The position numbers and the translations under genes were made by a program. A DNA stretch of 64,000 nucleotides from Bradyrhizobium iriomotense (GTDB taxonomy: Bacteria > Pseudomonadota > Alphaproteobacteria > Rhizobiales > Xanthobacteraceae). Positions 1-8,336 of this stretch are shown here, piece by piece (the first letter of the stretch is position 1; each line of letters begins with the position of its first letter). The DNA lies in NCBI RefSeq assembly GCF_018129405.1, contig NZ_JAFCLP010000019.1, positions 1-64,000 on the forward strand, written 5' to 3'. The notes under the pieces are model-generated. The model was not told the origin of the DNA, made no database searches, and saw only the letters and a program-made list of their open reading frames with translations.

Positions 1-89
1 TCAAGGACGTGCTGCAGCAGCTGCCGATGGAATTCGCGGTCGAAGCGCAGAAGCTGATCTCGATCTCGCTTGAAGGGTCGGTCGGCTGA
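1..89 (+). CDS. sufB: SufB, Fe-S cluster scaffold subunit (3' end only)
   Basis: Partial gene entering from the left edge. Reading from base 3 gives 28 residues ending in LEGSVG and a TGA stop. The segment with EFAVEAQKLI resembles the extreme C terminus of SufB, the core subunit of the SufBCD scaffold that builds Fe-S clusters in the cytoplasm. Identity rests mostly on context, because sufC and sufD follow directly on the same strand. The catalytic body of the protein lies outside the window. Confidence 0.8.
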   Translation, partial: KDVLQQLPMEFAVEAQKLISISLEGSVG

Positions 90-151
90 TCGCCGACCCC
101 GGCGGTGCGCACCTCGCGCTCCAACATCAATTGAATAGACTGGATACCAAG

Positions 152-904
152 ATGGCTTTGCTTGAAGTGAAAGACCTGAAGGTTCGTGTCGAGGAGCGTG
201 AGATCCTCCACGGGCTGACGCTGACCGTGAACGAGGGCGAGGTGCATGCGATCATGGGGCCGAACGGCTCCGGCAAGTCGACGCTCTCGCACGTCATCGC
301 AGGCAAGCCCGGCTATGAGGTCACCGACGGCCAGATCCTGTTCAAGGGCGAAGACCTCCTGGAGATGGATCCGGAGGAGCGCGCCGCGAAGGGCGTGTTC
401 CTGGCGTTCCAGTATCCGGTCGAGATTCCCGGCGTCGCCACCATGACGTTCCTGCGCACCGCGCTGAACGCGCAGCGCAAGGCGCGCGGCGAGAGCGAAT
501 ATTCCACCCCGGACTTCCTGAAGAAGGTCCGCGAGGTCTCGAAGTCGCTGAACATCCCGCAGGACATGCTCAAGCGCGGCGTCAATGTCGGCTTCTCCGG
601 CGGCGAGAAGAAGCGCAACGAGGTGCTGCAGATGGCGCTGTTCGAGCCCAGCCTGTGCATCCTCGACGAGATGGATTCCGGCCTCGACATCGACGCGCTG
701 CGCATTGCGGCCGACGGCGTCAACGCGCTGCGCTCGCCGGGGCGTGCGATGGTCGTCATCACCCACTATCAGCGGCTGCTCAACTACATCGTGCCTGATT
801 TCGTGCACGTGATGTCGAAGGGCCGTGTCGTGAAGAGCGGCGGCAAGGATCTGGCGCTGGAGCTGGAAGCGTCCGGCTATACCCAGTTCGAGGATGCCGC
901 GTAA
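152..904 (+). CDS. sufC: SufC, Fe-S assembly ABC-type ATPase
   Basis: A 250-residue cytoplasmic ATPase that powers the SufBCD scaffold. Walker A (GPNGSGKST) is at residues 36-44, the signature FSGGEKKRNE at 147-156, Walker B CILDE at 168-172, and the switch histidine in VITHYQR at 204. The signature form SGGEKKRNE is typical of SufC rather than of transport ABC ATPases, and no membrane segment is present. I chose the ATG at 152 (MALLEVKDL) over an in-frame TTG at 131 because SufC proteins normally begin just before this beta strand. It lies 62 bp after sufB and 11 bp before sufD, so it is part of the operon. Confidence 0.97.
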   Translation: MALLEVKDLKVRVEEREILHGLTLTVNEGEVHAIMGPNGSGKSTLSHVIAGKPGYEVTDGQILFKGEDLLEMDPEERAAKGVFLAFQYPVEIPGVATMTFLRTALNAQRKARGESEYSTPDFLKKVREVSKSLNIPQDMLKRGVNVGFSGGEKKRNEVLQMALFEPSLCILDEMDSGLDIDALRIAADGVNALRSPGRAMVVITHYQRLLNYIVPDFVHVMSKGRVVKSGGKDLALELEASGYTQFEDAA

Positions 905-915
905 GGAAATTTGCG

Positions 916-2220
916 ATGAACGTTGCTGTGGCAAAGACCGGGAACGGCCGCGCGGTGAGCGATCTCTTCGCCGGCGCCGAAGGCCGCTTGCCGGGTTCGC
1001 CGGCCGTGATCGTGGCGCGCCGCGAGGCGTTCGAGACCTATGAGCGTCTTGGCCTGCCGCACCGCCGGATCGAGGAATGGAAATACACCGATCTGCGCGC
1101 GCTGGTCGGCGAGGTGCTGCCGCTGGCAGCCAGCCCCGATGCGGCCGCGCTGAAGCGCGCCGCGGAGGCCGTGAAGGCGCATGCGATCGCGGGCGCCCGC
1201 AAGCTGGTGCTGGTCGACGGCGTGTTCGCGGCCGATCTTTCCGACGTGAAGGCGCTCGGCTCCGACATGAGCTTTAGGACGTTACGGGAGACGCTGGAGA
1301 AGGACGCCAGTCTCCTGAAGACCGCGGTCACCGATGCCGTGATCGCGCTGAACGCGGCGATGGCGACCGACGGCGTCGTGCTGTCGATTGCTGACGGCGC
1401 GCAGCTGTCCGCACCGATCCAGATCATCCACATCGCGACCGCCGCTTCCGCGTCGGCCTTCAGTCGCTCGCAGGTCGCGATCGGGAAGGGCGTTCACGCC
1501 ACCATCGTCGAGAGTTTTGTTGCGGCCGGTGCCAAGGCCTATCAGGTCAACGATGCCGTGCTGCTCTCGATCGGCGATGACTCCGATGTCGCGCATATCC
1601 GCCTGATGGACGATGCACCGGACGCGCTGAACGTCACCTCGCATTTCGTCACGGTCGGTGCGAACGTGAAGCTGAACTTCTTCAACATGACGACCGGCGC
1701 GGCGGTCAGCCGCCTGCAGGGCTTCATTACGTTCTCGGGCGAGGGCAGCGAGCTCTCGGCCAATGGCGTGAACCTGCTGCAGAAGACCGAGCATGGCGAC
1801 ACCACGCTGCTGGTCGACCATGCCGTGCCGAACTGCGTCAGCCGCGAGACCTTCCGCGCCGTGATCGACGATCGCGCCCATTCGGTGTTCCAGGGCCGCA
1901 TCATCGTCCGTCCCGACGCGCAGAAGACCGATGGCAAGATGATGACCCGTGCGCTGCTGCTCTCGGACGAAGCCGAGGCCGACAACAAGCCCGAGCTGGA
2001 AATCTTTGCCGACGACGTCTCCTGCGGCCACGGCGCCACCGCCGGTGCGCTCGATGACAGCCTGCTGTTCTACCTGAAGGCGCGCGGCCTGCCGGAGAAG
2101 CAGGCCCAGGCGCTGCTGATCCAGGCTTTCGTCGGTGAAGCGATCGAGCAGATCGCCGATGACGGTTTGCGCGAGCACGTGATCGGCATCGCCGAGCGCT
2201 GGCTGGAGCGTCGGTCATGA
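916..2220 (+). CDS. sufD: SufD, Fe-S cluster assembly protein
   Basis: A 434-residue SufB/SufD-family protein, the partner of SufB in the SufB-SufC2-SufD complex. The N-terminal part carries the RIEEWKYTDLR segment common in SufD. The C-terminal beta-helix end contains CGHGATAGALDDSLLFYL followed by an alpha-helical SufC-contact region, the family hallmark. The stop codon overlaps the ATG of sufS (ATGA), which indicates translational coupling. Length matches SufD, and no frameshift is visible. Confidence 0.97.
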   Translation: MNVAVAKTGNGRAVSDLFAGAEGRLPGSPAVIVARREAFETYERLGLPHRRIEEWKYTDLRALVGEVLPLAASPDAAALKRAAEAVKAHAIAGARKLVLVDGVFAADLSDVKALGSDMSFRTLRETLEKDASLLKTAVTDAVIALNAAMATDGVVLSIADGAQLSAPIQIIHIATAASASAFSRSQVAIGKGVHATIVESFVAAGAKAYQVNDAVLLSIGDDSDVAHIRLMDDAPDALNVTSHFVTVGANVKLNFFNMTTGAAVSRLQGFITFSGEGSELSANGVNLLQKTEHGDTTLLVDHAVPNCVSRETFRAVIDDRAHSVFQGRIIVRPDAQKTDGKMMTRALLLSDEAEADNKPELEIFADDVSCGHGATAGALDDSLLFYLKARGLPEKQAQALLIQAFVGEAIEQIADDGLREHVIGIAERWLERRS

Positions 2221-3464
2221 GCACGCATCCGGCAGTCAAGAACGGCGCCTATGACGTCGCGCGGGTGCGCCAGGACTTTCCGGCGCTCGCGATGCAGGTC
2301 TACGGCAAGCCGCTCGTCTATCTCGACAACGCAGCCTCCGCGCAGAAGCCGAGCGCCGTGCTCGATCGCATGACGCAGGCCTATACGAGCGAATACGCCA
2401 ACGTGCATCGCGGCCTGCACTACCTCGCCAATGCCGCGACCGAGGCCTACGAGGGCGCGCGGACAAAGGTCGCGCAATTCGTCAACGCCCGCCGGACTGA
2501 AGAGATCATCTTCACCCGCAACGTCACCGAGGCGATCAACCTCGTGGCGTCGTCCTGGGGCGAGCCGAACATCAAGCAGGGCGACGAGATCGTCCTCTCG
2601 ATCATGGAGCACCATTCCAACATCGTGCCCTGGCATTTCCTCAGGGAACGCCACGGCGCGGTGATCAAATGGGCGCCCGTCGACGACGAGGGCAACTTCC
2701 TGATCGACGAGTTCGAGAAGCTGCTGACGCCGAAGACCAAGCTCGTCGCCATCACCCAGATGTCGAACGCGCTCGGAACCTTCGTTCCGATCAAGGAGGT
2801 CGTGCGGCTGGCCCACGATCGCGGCATTCCCGTGCTGGTCGACGGTGCGCAAGGCGCGGTGCACCTGCCCATCGACGTGCAGGATCTCGACTGCGATTTC
2901 TACGCTTTTACCGGCCACAAGATTTATGGCCCGACTGGCATCGGCGCGCTCTATGCCAAACACGAGCACCTTGTCGCGATGCGGCCGTTCAATGGCGGCG
3001 GCGAGATGATCCGCGAGGTCGCGAAGGACTGGGTCACCTATGGCGACCCGCCGCACAAGTTCGAAGCTGGCACCCCGCCCATCGTCGAAGCGATCGGCCT
3101 CGGTGCCGCCATCGACTATGTCAATTCGATCGGCAAGGAGCGCATCGCCGCGCACGAGCACGACCTCGTCACCTACGCCCAGGATCGCTTGCGCGAGATC
3201 AACTCGCTGCGGCTGATCGGCACGGCGCGCGGCAAGGGCCCGGTGATCTCCTTCGAGCTCAAGGGCGCCCATGCCCATGACGTCGCTACCGTGATCGACC
3301 GCCAGGGCATTGCCGTGCGCGCCGGCACCCATTGCGTCATGCCGCTTTTAGAGCGGTTCAACGTCACGGCCACATGCCGGGCCTCGTTCGGCATGTATAA
3401 TACGCGGGAAGAAGTCGATCATCTGGCACAGGCGCTGCTGAAGGCGCGGGATTTGTTCGCATGA
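2217..3464 (+). CDS. sufS: SufS, group II cysteine desulfurase
   Basis: A 415-residue PLP enzyme that takes sulfur from L-cysteine for Fe-S cluster assembly. The PLP-binding lysine lies in AFTGHKIYGPTGIGALY near residue 235, and the persulfide cysteine is in TATCRASFGMYNT near the C terminus. The short RASFGMYN form after the cysteine is the SufS type rather than the IscS type. The gene overlaps sufD by four bases upstream and sufT by four bases downstream. No separate SufE gene is visible in the part of the operon shown, so the sulfur-transfer partner must lie elsewhere. Confidence 0.97.
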   Translation: MSTHPAVKNGAYDVARVRQDFPALAMQVYGKPLVYLDNAASAQKPSAVLDRMTQAYTSEYANVHRGLHYLANAATEAYEGARTKVAQFVNARRTEEIIFTRNVTEAINLVASSWGEPNIKQGDEIVLSIMEHHSNIVPWHFLRERHGAVIKWAPVDDEGNFLIDEFEKLLTPKTKLVAITQMSNALGTFVPIKEVVRLAHDRGIPVLVDGAQGAVHLPIDVQDLDCDFYAFTGHKIYGPTGIGALYAKHEHLVAMRPFNGGGEMIREVAKDWVTYGDPPHKFEAGTPPIVEAIGLGAAIDYVNSIGKERIAAHEHDLVTYAQDRLREINSLRLIGTARGKGPVISFELKGAHAHDVATVIDRQGIAVRAGTHCVMPLLERFNVTATCRASFGMYNTREEVDHLAQALLKARDLFA

Positions 3465-3832
3465 GTGACACGGCCGAAATCAAAGCCAATCCGATGGAGA
3501 CCCATTCGGCGTTGCCGCCGGAGGAGACCGAGCGGCTGACCCGCGAGATCATTGCCGGACTCAAGACCGTGTTCGACCCGGAAATCCCGGCCGACATCTA
3601 CGAGCTCGGCCTGATCTACAAGGTCGAGATCAAGGACGACCGCTCCGTCGACGTCCAGATGACGCTGACGACGCCGAACTGTCCGGCCGCCGGCGAGCTG
3701 CCGACCATGGTCGAGAACGCGGTCGCCAGCGTCCCCGGCGTCGGCGTGGTCGACGTCAAGGTGGTCTGGGAACCGCCGTGGTCGCCGGAGCGCATGAGCG
3801 ACGAGGCCCGCCTCGTGCTCAACATGTGGTGA
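3461..3832 (+). CDS. sufT: SufT, DUF59/MIP18-family Fe-S maturation protein
   Basis: A 123-residue DUF59 protein. It has the family DPEIPADIYELGLIY stretch at about residues 39-53 and the conserved cysteine in TTPNCPAAGELP at residue 74. SufT proteins are involved in Fe-S cluster maturation, and this one sits in the middle of a suf operon. It overlaps sufS by four bases (ATGA). PaaD of phenylacetate oxidation belongs to the same superfamily, but the operon context and the C-terminal LNMW end favour SufT. Confidence 0.93.
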   Translation: MSDTAEIKANPMETHSALPPEETERLTREIIAGLKTVFDPEIPADIYELGLIYKVEIKDDRSVDVQMTLTTPNCPAAGELPTMVENAVASVPGVGVVDVKVVWEPPWSPERMSDEARLVLNMW

Positions 3833-3881
3833 CGGTCTCAACGCGCATTGAATTCGTTCTGCAACGGACCACATAAACAAT

Positions 3882-4280
3882 ATGACCCAGGCAACACCAG
3901 CATCCTCACCAAAACCCCGGCGGCCGCGACCGCAGGTGATGCGGCTGACGGATGCCGCTGCCCAGCGCATCACCGAGCTGACCCAACGTGCGGACTCGGA
4001 GATCGTGGGCTTGCGCGTCGGGGTGAAGAACGGCGGCTGCGCCGGTCAGTCCTACACCGTCGAATACGCCCACGAGATACGCCCGACCGACGAGGTCGTC
4101 GAGGACAAGGGCGTCAAGATCCTGGTCGATCCCAAGGCCGTGCTGTTCCTGCTCGGCACCGAGATGGACTACAAGGCCGACAAGATGCAGGCCCAGTTCG
4201 TCTTCAACAACCCCAACCAGGTCTCCGCCTGCGGCTGCGGCGAGTCGGTCGAGCTGCGGCCGGCCAAGATCGACGGGTAA
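3882..4280 (+). CDS. sufA: SufA/IscA-type Fe-S carrier protein
   Basis: A 132-residue HesB/IscA-family carrier. The three cluster-ligand cysteines are present: C53 in NGGCAGQSY, and C117 and C119 in SACGCGES. The first 20 residues form a proline- and basic-rich extension (SSPKPRRPRPQ) before the conserved domain. The gene begins 49 bp after sufT and is the last gene of the operon. A palindromic repeat follows it. It could equally be called ErpA-like on sequence alone, but position supports SufA. Confidence 0.95.
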   Translation: MTQATPASSPKPRRPRPQVMRLTDAAAQRITELTQRADSEIVGLRVGVKNGGCAGQSYTVEYAHEIRPTDEVVEDKGVKILVDPKAVLFLLGTEMDYKADKMQAQFVFNNPNQVSACGCGESVELRPAKIDG

Positions 4281-4306
4281 GCCCGGCTCTCTCGTTTTAC
4301 TCCGCC

Positions 4307-4443
4307 GTCGTCCTGGCGAACGCCAGGACCCATACCGCGTGATCTCGCGGTGATGGGCGGTGTCAGTACCGACACTGGCACGACGGGCAGTCTTCGCTAA
4401 ACTCCTCCCTGGGGTAATGGGTCCTGGCCTTCGCCAGGACGAC
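4307..4443. repeat. Palindromic repeat element, family A, copy 1
   Basis: A 137 bp element bounded by inverted ends. The left end is GTCGTCCTGGCGAACGCC and the right end is the near-exact reverse complement, ending CCAGGACGAC. Both ends extend into a shared ACCCATA/TAATGGGT segment. A second copy with the same ends and a related interior lies at 44500-44630. It sits between sufA and the TfoX gene, where it can fold into a large hairpin. Confidence 0.85.
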
Positions 4444-4463
4444 GATGGGGAGGCACCCGGGCC

Positions 4464-4901
4464 ATGGACCGCGAATTCCTGATCGACCTGTTCGCCGATT
4501 TCGGCCCCGTCACCATCCGAAAAATGTTCTCCGGCTACGGCATCTCAGCCGACGGCACCAATTTCGCGCTGTCGCTGCGTGCGGGCCTGTTCTTGCGCGC
4601 CGACGAGGCGACCATCCCGGACTTTGAAGCCGAAGGCTCAAAGCCGTTCCAGTATTCGACCCGTGCCAAGACCGTGGTGGTCAACTCCTACTGGGAGCTG
4701 CCGGCGCGCCTGTTCGACGATTCCACCGAGCTTGCCCAATGGGCGAGGGCGGCGCTCGCCGCCGCCCAGCGCGCCAAGGTGAAGAAGCGGCCGAAGGGGA
4801 AAAAGGTGGCGAAGAAGGCCGCAAAAAGGGCGGCGGCGAAGAAGCCCGCTGCCAAGAAGAAGCGTCCGGCCAAGAAAGCGACCAAGAAAACGGTGCGGTA
4901 G
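4464..4901 (+). CDS. TfoX/Sxy N-terminal domain protein with lysine/alanine-rich tail
   Basis: A 145-residue protein. Residues 1-105 match the TfoX N-terminal domain, including LFADFGPVTIRKMFSGYGI and later LRADEATIPDFEAEG and YWELPARLFDD. Residues from about 107 to the end are almost only Lys, Ala, Arg and Pro, in repeats such as KKAAKRAAAKK, resembling the C-terminal tail of histone H1. TfoX in gammaproteobacteria activates competence genes; the role of alphaproteobacterial single-domain homologues is unclear. The tail suggests nucleic acid contact, which is inference. The TAG stop lies inside the next repeat. Confidence 0.88.
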   Translation: MDREFLIDLFADFGPVTIRKMFSGYGISADGTNFALSLRAGLFLRADEATIPDFEAEGSKPFQYSTRAKTVVVNSYWELPARLFDDSTELAQWARAALAAAQRAKVKKRPKGKKVAKKAAKRAAAKKPAAKKKRPAKKATKKTVR

Positions 4902-4991
4902 GGTGGGCAAAGCGAAAGCGTGCCCACCATTCACGAACGTGATGCTGGAGAGATGGTGGGCACGGCGCTACCGCGCCTTTGCCCACCCTAC
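4898..4991. repeat. Palindromic repeat between convergent genes
   Basis: A 94 bp imperfect palindrome with ends GTAGGGTGGGCAAAGCG and CGCGCCTTTGCCCACCCTAC, and an inner pair GCCCACCAT/ATGGTGGGC. It fills the space between the TfoX-like gene and fabA, which converge here. The TAG stop of the TfoX-like gene is made from its first bases. It probably acts as a hairpin at both 3' ends. Confidence 0.85.
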
Positions 4992-4997
4992 GAGACC

Positions 4998-5528
4998 TTA
5001 GTCCACCGCCTTGGTCAGGCCGACCCTCATATCCTTGGCCGTGAAGATGCGGGTGCTGTCGGCAAGCACGCGGCCGTCGGCAATTCCGAGCACCAGCTTG
5101 CCGCGCCGGACCATGCGCATCGCGACCTCGTAGCGCACGCTCTTTGTATCGCGTGTGATTTCGCCCGTGCACTCCACGTCGCCGACGCCGATGGCGCGGC
5201 CCTTGCCCGGCGAGCCCGACCAGCCGAGCCAATAGCCGATCATCTGCCACATGGCGTCGAGGCCCAGGGAGGGCGGCATGATCGGGTCGCCGCGAAAATG
5301 GCAATCGAAGAACCAGTGGCCTGGTGTGATGTCGAGTTCGCCGACGATATGGCCCTTGCTGAATTCGCCGCCATCCAAACTGATCTCGGTGATGCGGTCC
5401 ATCATCAGCATCGGCGGTGCCGGCAATTGCGCATTGCCCGGGCCGAAATAGCCGCCTTCGCTCGATCTCAGCAGCTCGTCCCGGGTGTAGGACGGCTGCG
5501 GCGTGTGGAAGTCATGAGGATTGGGCAC
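4998..5528 (-). CDS. fabA: FabA-type 3-hydroxyacyl-ACP dehydratase, variant active-site loop
   Basis: A 176-residue hotdog-fold protein of FabA length. The family core is clear: PAPPMLMMDRI at about 37-46, then GHWFFDCHFRGDP at 70-82. The catalytic histidine is H77 and the catalytic aspartate D91 in LGLDAMWQM. Between them the usual MPGCLGLD reads MPPSLGLD, so the Gly-Cys pair is Pro-Ser at 86-87. FabA dehydrates and isomerises C10 acyl-ACP for unsaturated fatty acid synthesis and is usually followed by fabB, which is absent here. It may be a second, specialised copy. Confidence 0.88.
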   Translation of the reverse strand: MPNPHDFHTPQPSYTRDELLRSSEGGYFGPGNAQLPAPPMLMMDRITEISLDGGEFSKGHIVGELDITPGHWFFDCHFRGDPIMPPSLGLDAMWQMIGYWLGWSGSPGKGRAIGVGDVECTGEITRDTKSVRYEVAMRMVRRGKLVLGIADGRVLADSTRIFTAKDMRVGLTKAVD

Positions 5529-5605
5529 GACGACAAGTCCTCGCGGGCAGGCGGCGAGGAGGATGTTGTTCGTCAGGTCGGAATGTCAAGCGGCTCGGCT
5601 TCCGC

Positions 5606-6673
5606 TCACGCCACCCGGCTGTGGCTCTCGACCGCGAATTCCGGATCGGCTTCGCAGATCACGCGGTTGCGGCCGTTGCGCTTGGCGGCGTAGAGGCAAG
5701 CGTCCGCACGCTCGATCAGCGCGTCGGTGTCGTCGCCCTGCTTGAGCATGGAGACGCCGACGGAGATGGTGACGCGGCCGAGAATCTCGCCGGTCGATTT
5801 CTTCTTCAATTCCTTCGCCATCACCGCTCGGCGGATGTGATCAGCGACGGTCAGAGCCTGGCGCAGCGCGGTGTTGGGCAGCACCACCGCGAATTCCTCG
5901 CCGCCATAGCGCGCGGTGATGTCCTGGCCTTTGATGGTCTGCTTCAGCGACAGGCCGACGAGCCGCAGCACCTGGTCGCCGGTGAGATGGCCGTAGGAAT
6001 CGTTGAACGACTTGAAGTGATCGATGTCGAACAGCAGCAGCGACAGCGGCTCGCCCGAGGCGAGCGCGCTCTGCACGGCCATGCCGATCATGCGGTCGAA
6101 ATATTTGCGGTTGCCGAGGCCCGTGAGCGGGTCGGTCAGGCTCTCGGCGCGGATCGCCTCCAGACTCTGCTGGAGATTGCTGATCTCGTTCTTCGACAGC
6201 GTCAGGCGGTCTTCCAGCGCCTTGTTGGTCTCGCGCATCTTACTGGTCGAACGCATCAGCGTCTCGACGATCGCCTTGATCTGCTCGCGGCTCTTGGCCG
6301 ACGACAGCTTTTCGGACGCGCCCGACAGGCTGGCATCGTAGGAGCCGGTCATCCCGAGCGCATCGCTGAGTACCCGCATCACGTCGTCGATCTCGCCGAT
6401 GACGCGCGCGCCGACCTTGTCGATGCGGTCGGTGGTCTTGATGTGGGAGAGATAGGTCTCGTAGATCTGCTCGAGATCGGCTTCGGTCAGCTTGCCGTGG
6501 CGCGCCAGCGTCTCGTTGACGATCTTGTTGAGCGGCGCGTTGTAGCCGGTGGCGTAGACGTACCAGATCTCGTAATTGCGGGGAATTGCGGTCTGGCGGA
6601 GCGAGCGGATCTGACCGAGCGCTACCTCGGCGAACGCCATCGTGCGTTCGTGTTCGTCGAGAACCTTGACCAC
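5606..6673 (-). CDS. Diguanylate cyclase (GGDEF domain) with helical N-terminal region
   Basis: A 355-residue protein. Residues 1-175 are mainly helical, ending in a probable coiled coil (MRETNKALEDRLTLSKNEIS), with no clear membrane segment. The GGDEF domain begins at DPLTGLGNRKYFDR (181-194), with a metal-site DIDHFKSFND at 216-225 and the active motif GGEEF at 257-261, so cyclic di-GMP synthesis is expected. The inhibitory-site position five residues before GGEEF reads KGQD rather than RxxD. It lies 77 bp upstream of fabA on the same strand. The N-terminal input domain is not recognised. Confidence 0.93.
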   Translation of the reverse strand: MVKVLDEHERTMAFAEVALGQIRSLRQTAIPRNYEIWYVYATGYNAPLNKIVNETLARHGKLTEADLEQIYETYLSHIKTTDRIDKVGARVIGEIDDVMRVLSDALGMTGSYDASLSGASEKLSSAKSREQIKAIVETLMRSTSKMRETNKALEDRLTLSKNEISNLQQSLEAIRAESLTDPLTGLGNRKYFDRMIGMAVQSALASGEPLSLLLFDIDHFKSFNDSYGHLTGDQVLRLVGLSLKQTIKGQDITARYGGEEFAVVLPNTALRQALTVADHIRRAVMAKELKKKSTGEILGRVTISVGVSMLKQGDDTDALIERADACLYAAKRNGRNRVICEADPEFAVESHSRVA

Positions 6674-6836
6674 GGAACATACCCCACAGCGGTCGGTGCG
6701 CCCTCGACCGCAGTAATGCTTAAATTATGTTCGTAGGCTAACGGACGATCGTGAACACCCCGTAAATATACGTTCACGAATGCGTCTGAAAAATTGAGCG
6801 GCAGTCTGTCTCAACCAGCCTGAAGCGCGTCGCGCT

Positions 6837-8336
6837 TCAGGCGCCGGCGGGGGAGCGAACCGGCCGCAGCAGGAATGCCGGCAGGTGCGAGTGATCGCCC
6901 GGCTCGGTGTCGACCTCGCGCTGGCGGCGCGGCTCGGGACGGCCGATCGACGGCACATGCGAATTGTTGGCCTGCGCGCGCGCACCATGACGCGGCTCGG
7001 ATGATGGCCTGGTTTCGCGCTGAGGCCTTGCCTCGCGTGCAGGCCTCGCCTCGGCGGCGGGCCGTGCTTCGCCGCGCGCCTCGTGGCTGCGCTCGCGGTC
7101 GTGACCGCGACGCTCGCCGCGCTGCGGCTTGCCGCGTCCGCCACGCGAACGCTCACGGCCGCGCTGCTCGCGCGGACGCTCGATCGCATCGCCGGCTTCT
7201 GCGTGCACTTCGTAATCGCCTTCGGCGCGCGGAATGCTCTGGCCGATCAGCTTCTCGATCGCGGCCATCGACTTCTGGTCGAGCGGCGTCACGATCGAGA
7301 TCGCGGTGCCGGTGCGGCCGGCGCGGCCGGTGCGGCCGATGCGGTGGACGTAGTCGTCGGCGTGGTGGGGGACGTCGAAATTGAAGACGTGGCTGACCTC
7401 GGGAATGTCGAGGCCGCGGGCGGCAACGTCGGAAGCGACGAGGAGCGGCAGCTCGCCCTTGCGGAACTGGTCGAGCGCGGCCATGCGGGCCGGCTGGTCC
7501 ATGTCGCCATGCAGCGCGCCGACGCTGAAGCCGTGCTTCTGAAGCGACTTGTGAACGATCGCGACCTCGCGCTTGCGATTGCAGAAGATGATCGCGTTCT
7601 TGAGGTCCTTGGCCTCGCGCAGCAGGCGGCGAAGCAATTCACGCTTCTCGTGCGCTTCGCGTCCGGCGGGCACCTGGGCCTGGGTGACGGTGACGGCGGT
7701 GGTGGCGGGCCGGGAGACCTCGACCTTCTGCGGATTGTGCAAGAAGGCTTCGGTGATGCGCCGGATCTCCGGCGGCATGGTCGCGGTGAAGAACAGGGTC
7801 TGCCGCGTGAAGGGGACGAGCTTGCAGATGCGCTCGATGTCGGGAATGAAGCCCATGTCCAGCATGCGGTCGGCTTCGTCGATGACAAGCAGCTCGACGC
7901 CGGTGAGCAGGAGGCCGCCGCGCTCGGTATGGTCGAGCAGGCGGCCCGGGGTGGCGATCAGCACGTCGACGCCGCGCATCAGCTTGGCATCCTGGTCGCC
8001 GAAGGAGACGCCGCCGATCAGGAGGGCGACGTTGAGTTTCTGGCCGGCGCCGTAGCGGTCGAAGTTTTCCTTCACCTGCGCCGCGAGCTCGCGGGTCGGC
8101 TCCAGGATCAGCGTGCGCGGCATCCGCGCCCGGGCGCGGCCCTTTTCGAGGATGGTGAGCATCGGCAGCACGAAAGCCGCGGTCTTGCCGGTGCCGGTCT
8201 GGGCGATGCCGAGCACGTCCTTGCGTGCGAGGACGTGGGGGATCGCCTGTTCCTGAATGGGGGTGGGGTTGGTGTAACCGGTGGCCGCCACTGCGGCGAG
8301 GACTTTTTCGGACAGTCCGAGATTTGAAAAGGACAT
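6837..8336 (-). CDS. DEAD-box RNA helicase, RhlE-like, with basic C-terminal tail
   Basis: A 499-residue ATP-dependent RNA helicase. The Q motif (YTNPTPIQEQ) is at 21-30, Walker A AQTGTGKT at 45-52, PTREL at 80-84, DEAD at 153-156, TAT in place of SAT at 184-186, and HRIGRTGRAGRTG in the second RecA domain. From about residue 395 the tail is rich in Arg, Gly, Glu and Pro with RGG/RGE blocks, probably disordered and RNA-binding. I chose the ATG at 8336 (MSFSNLGLSEK), where RhlE proteins begin, over an upstream extension to 8396. A leader of up to 300 bp separates it from the upstream AraC gene. Confidence 0.95.
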   Translation of the reverse strand: MSFSNLGLSEKVLAAVAATGYTNPTPIQEQAIPHVLARKDVLGIAQTGTGKTAAFVLPMLTILEKGRARARMPRTLILEPTRELAAQVKENFDRYGAGQKLNVALLIGGVSFGDQDAKLMRGVDVLIATPGRLLDHTERGGLLLTGVELLVIDEADRMLDMGFIPDIERICKLVPFTRQTLFFTATMPPEIRRITEAFLHNPQKVEVSRPATTAVTVTQAQVPAGREAHEKRELLRRLLREAKDLKNAIIFCNRKREVAIVHKSLQKHGFSVGALHGDMDQPARMAALDQFRKGELPLLVASDVAARGLDIPEVSHVFNFDVPHHADDYVHRIGRTGRAGRTGTAISIVTPLDQKSMAAIEKLIGQSIPRAEGDYEVHAEAGDAIERPREQRGRERSRGGRGKPQRGERRGHDRERSHEARGEARPAAEARPAREARPQRETRPSSEPRHGARAQANNSHVPSIGRPEPRRQREVDTEPGDHSHLPAFLLRPVRSPAGA

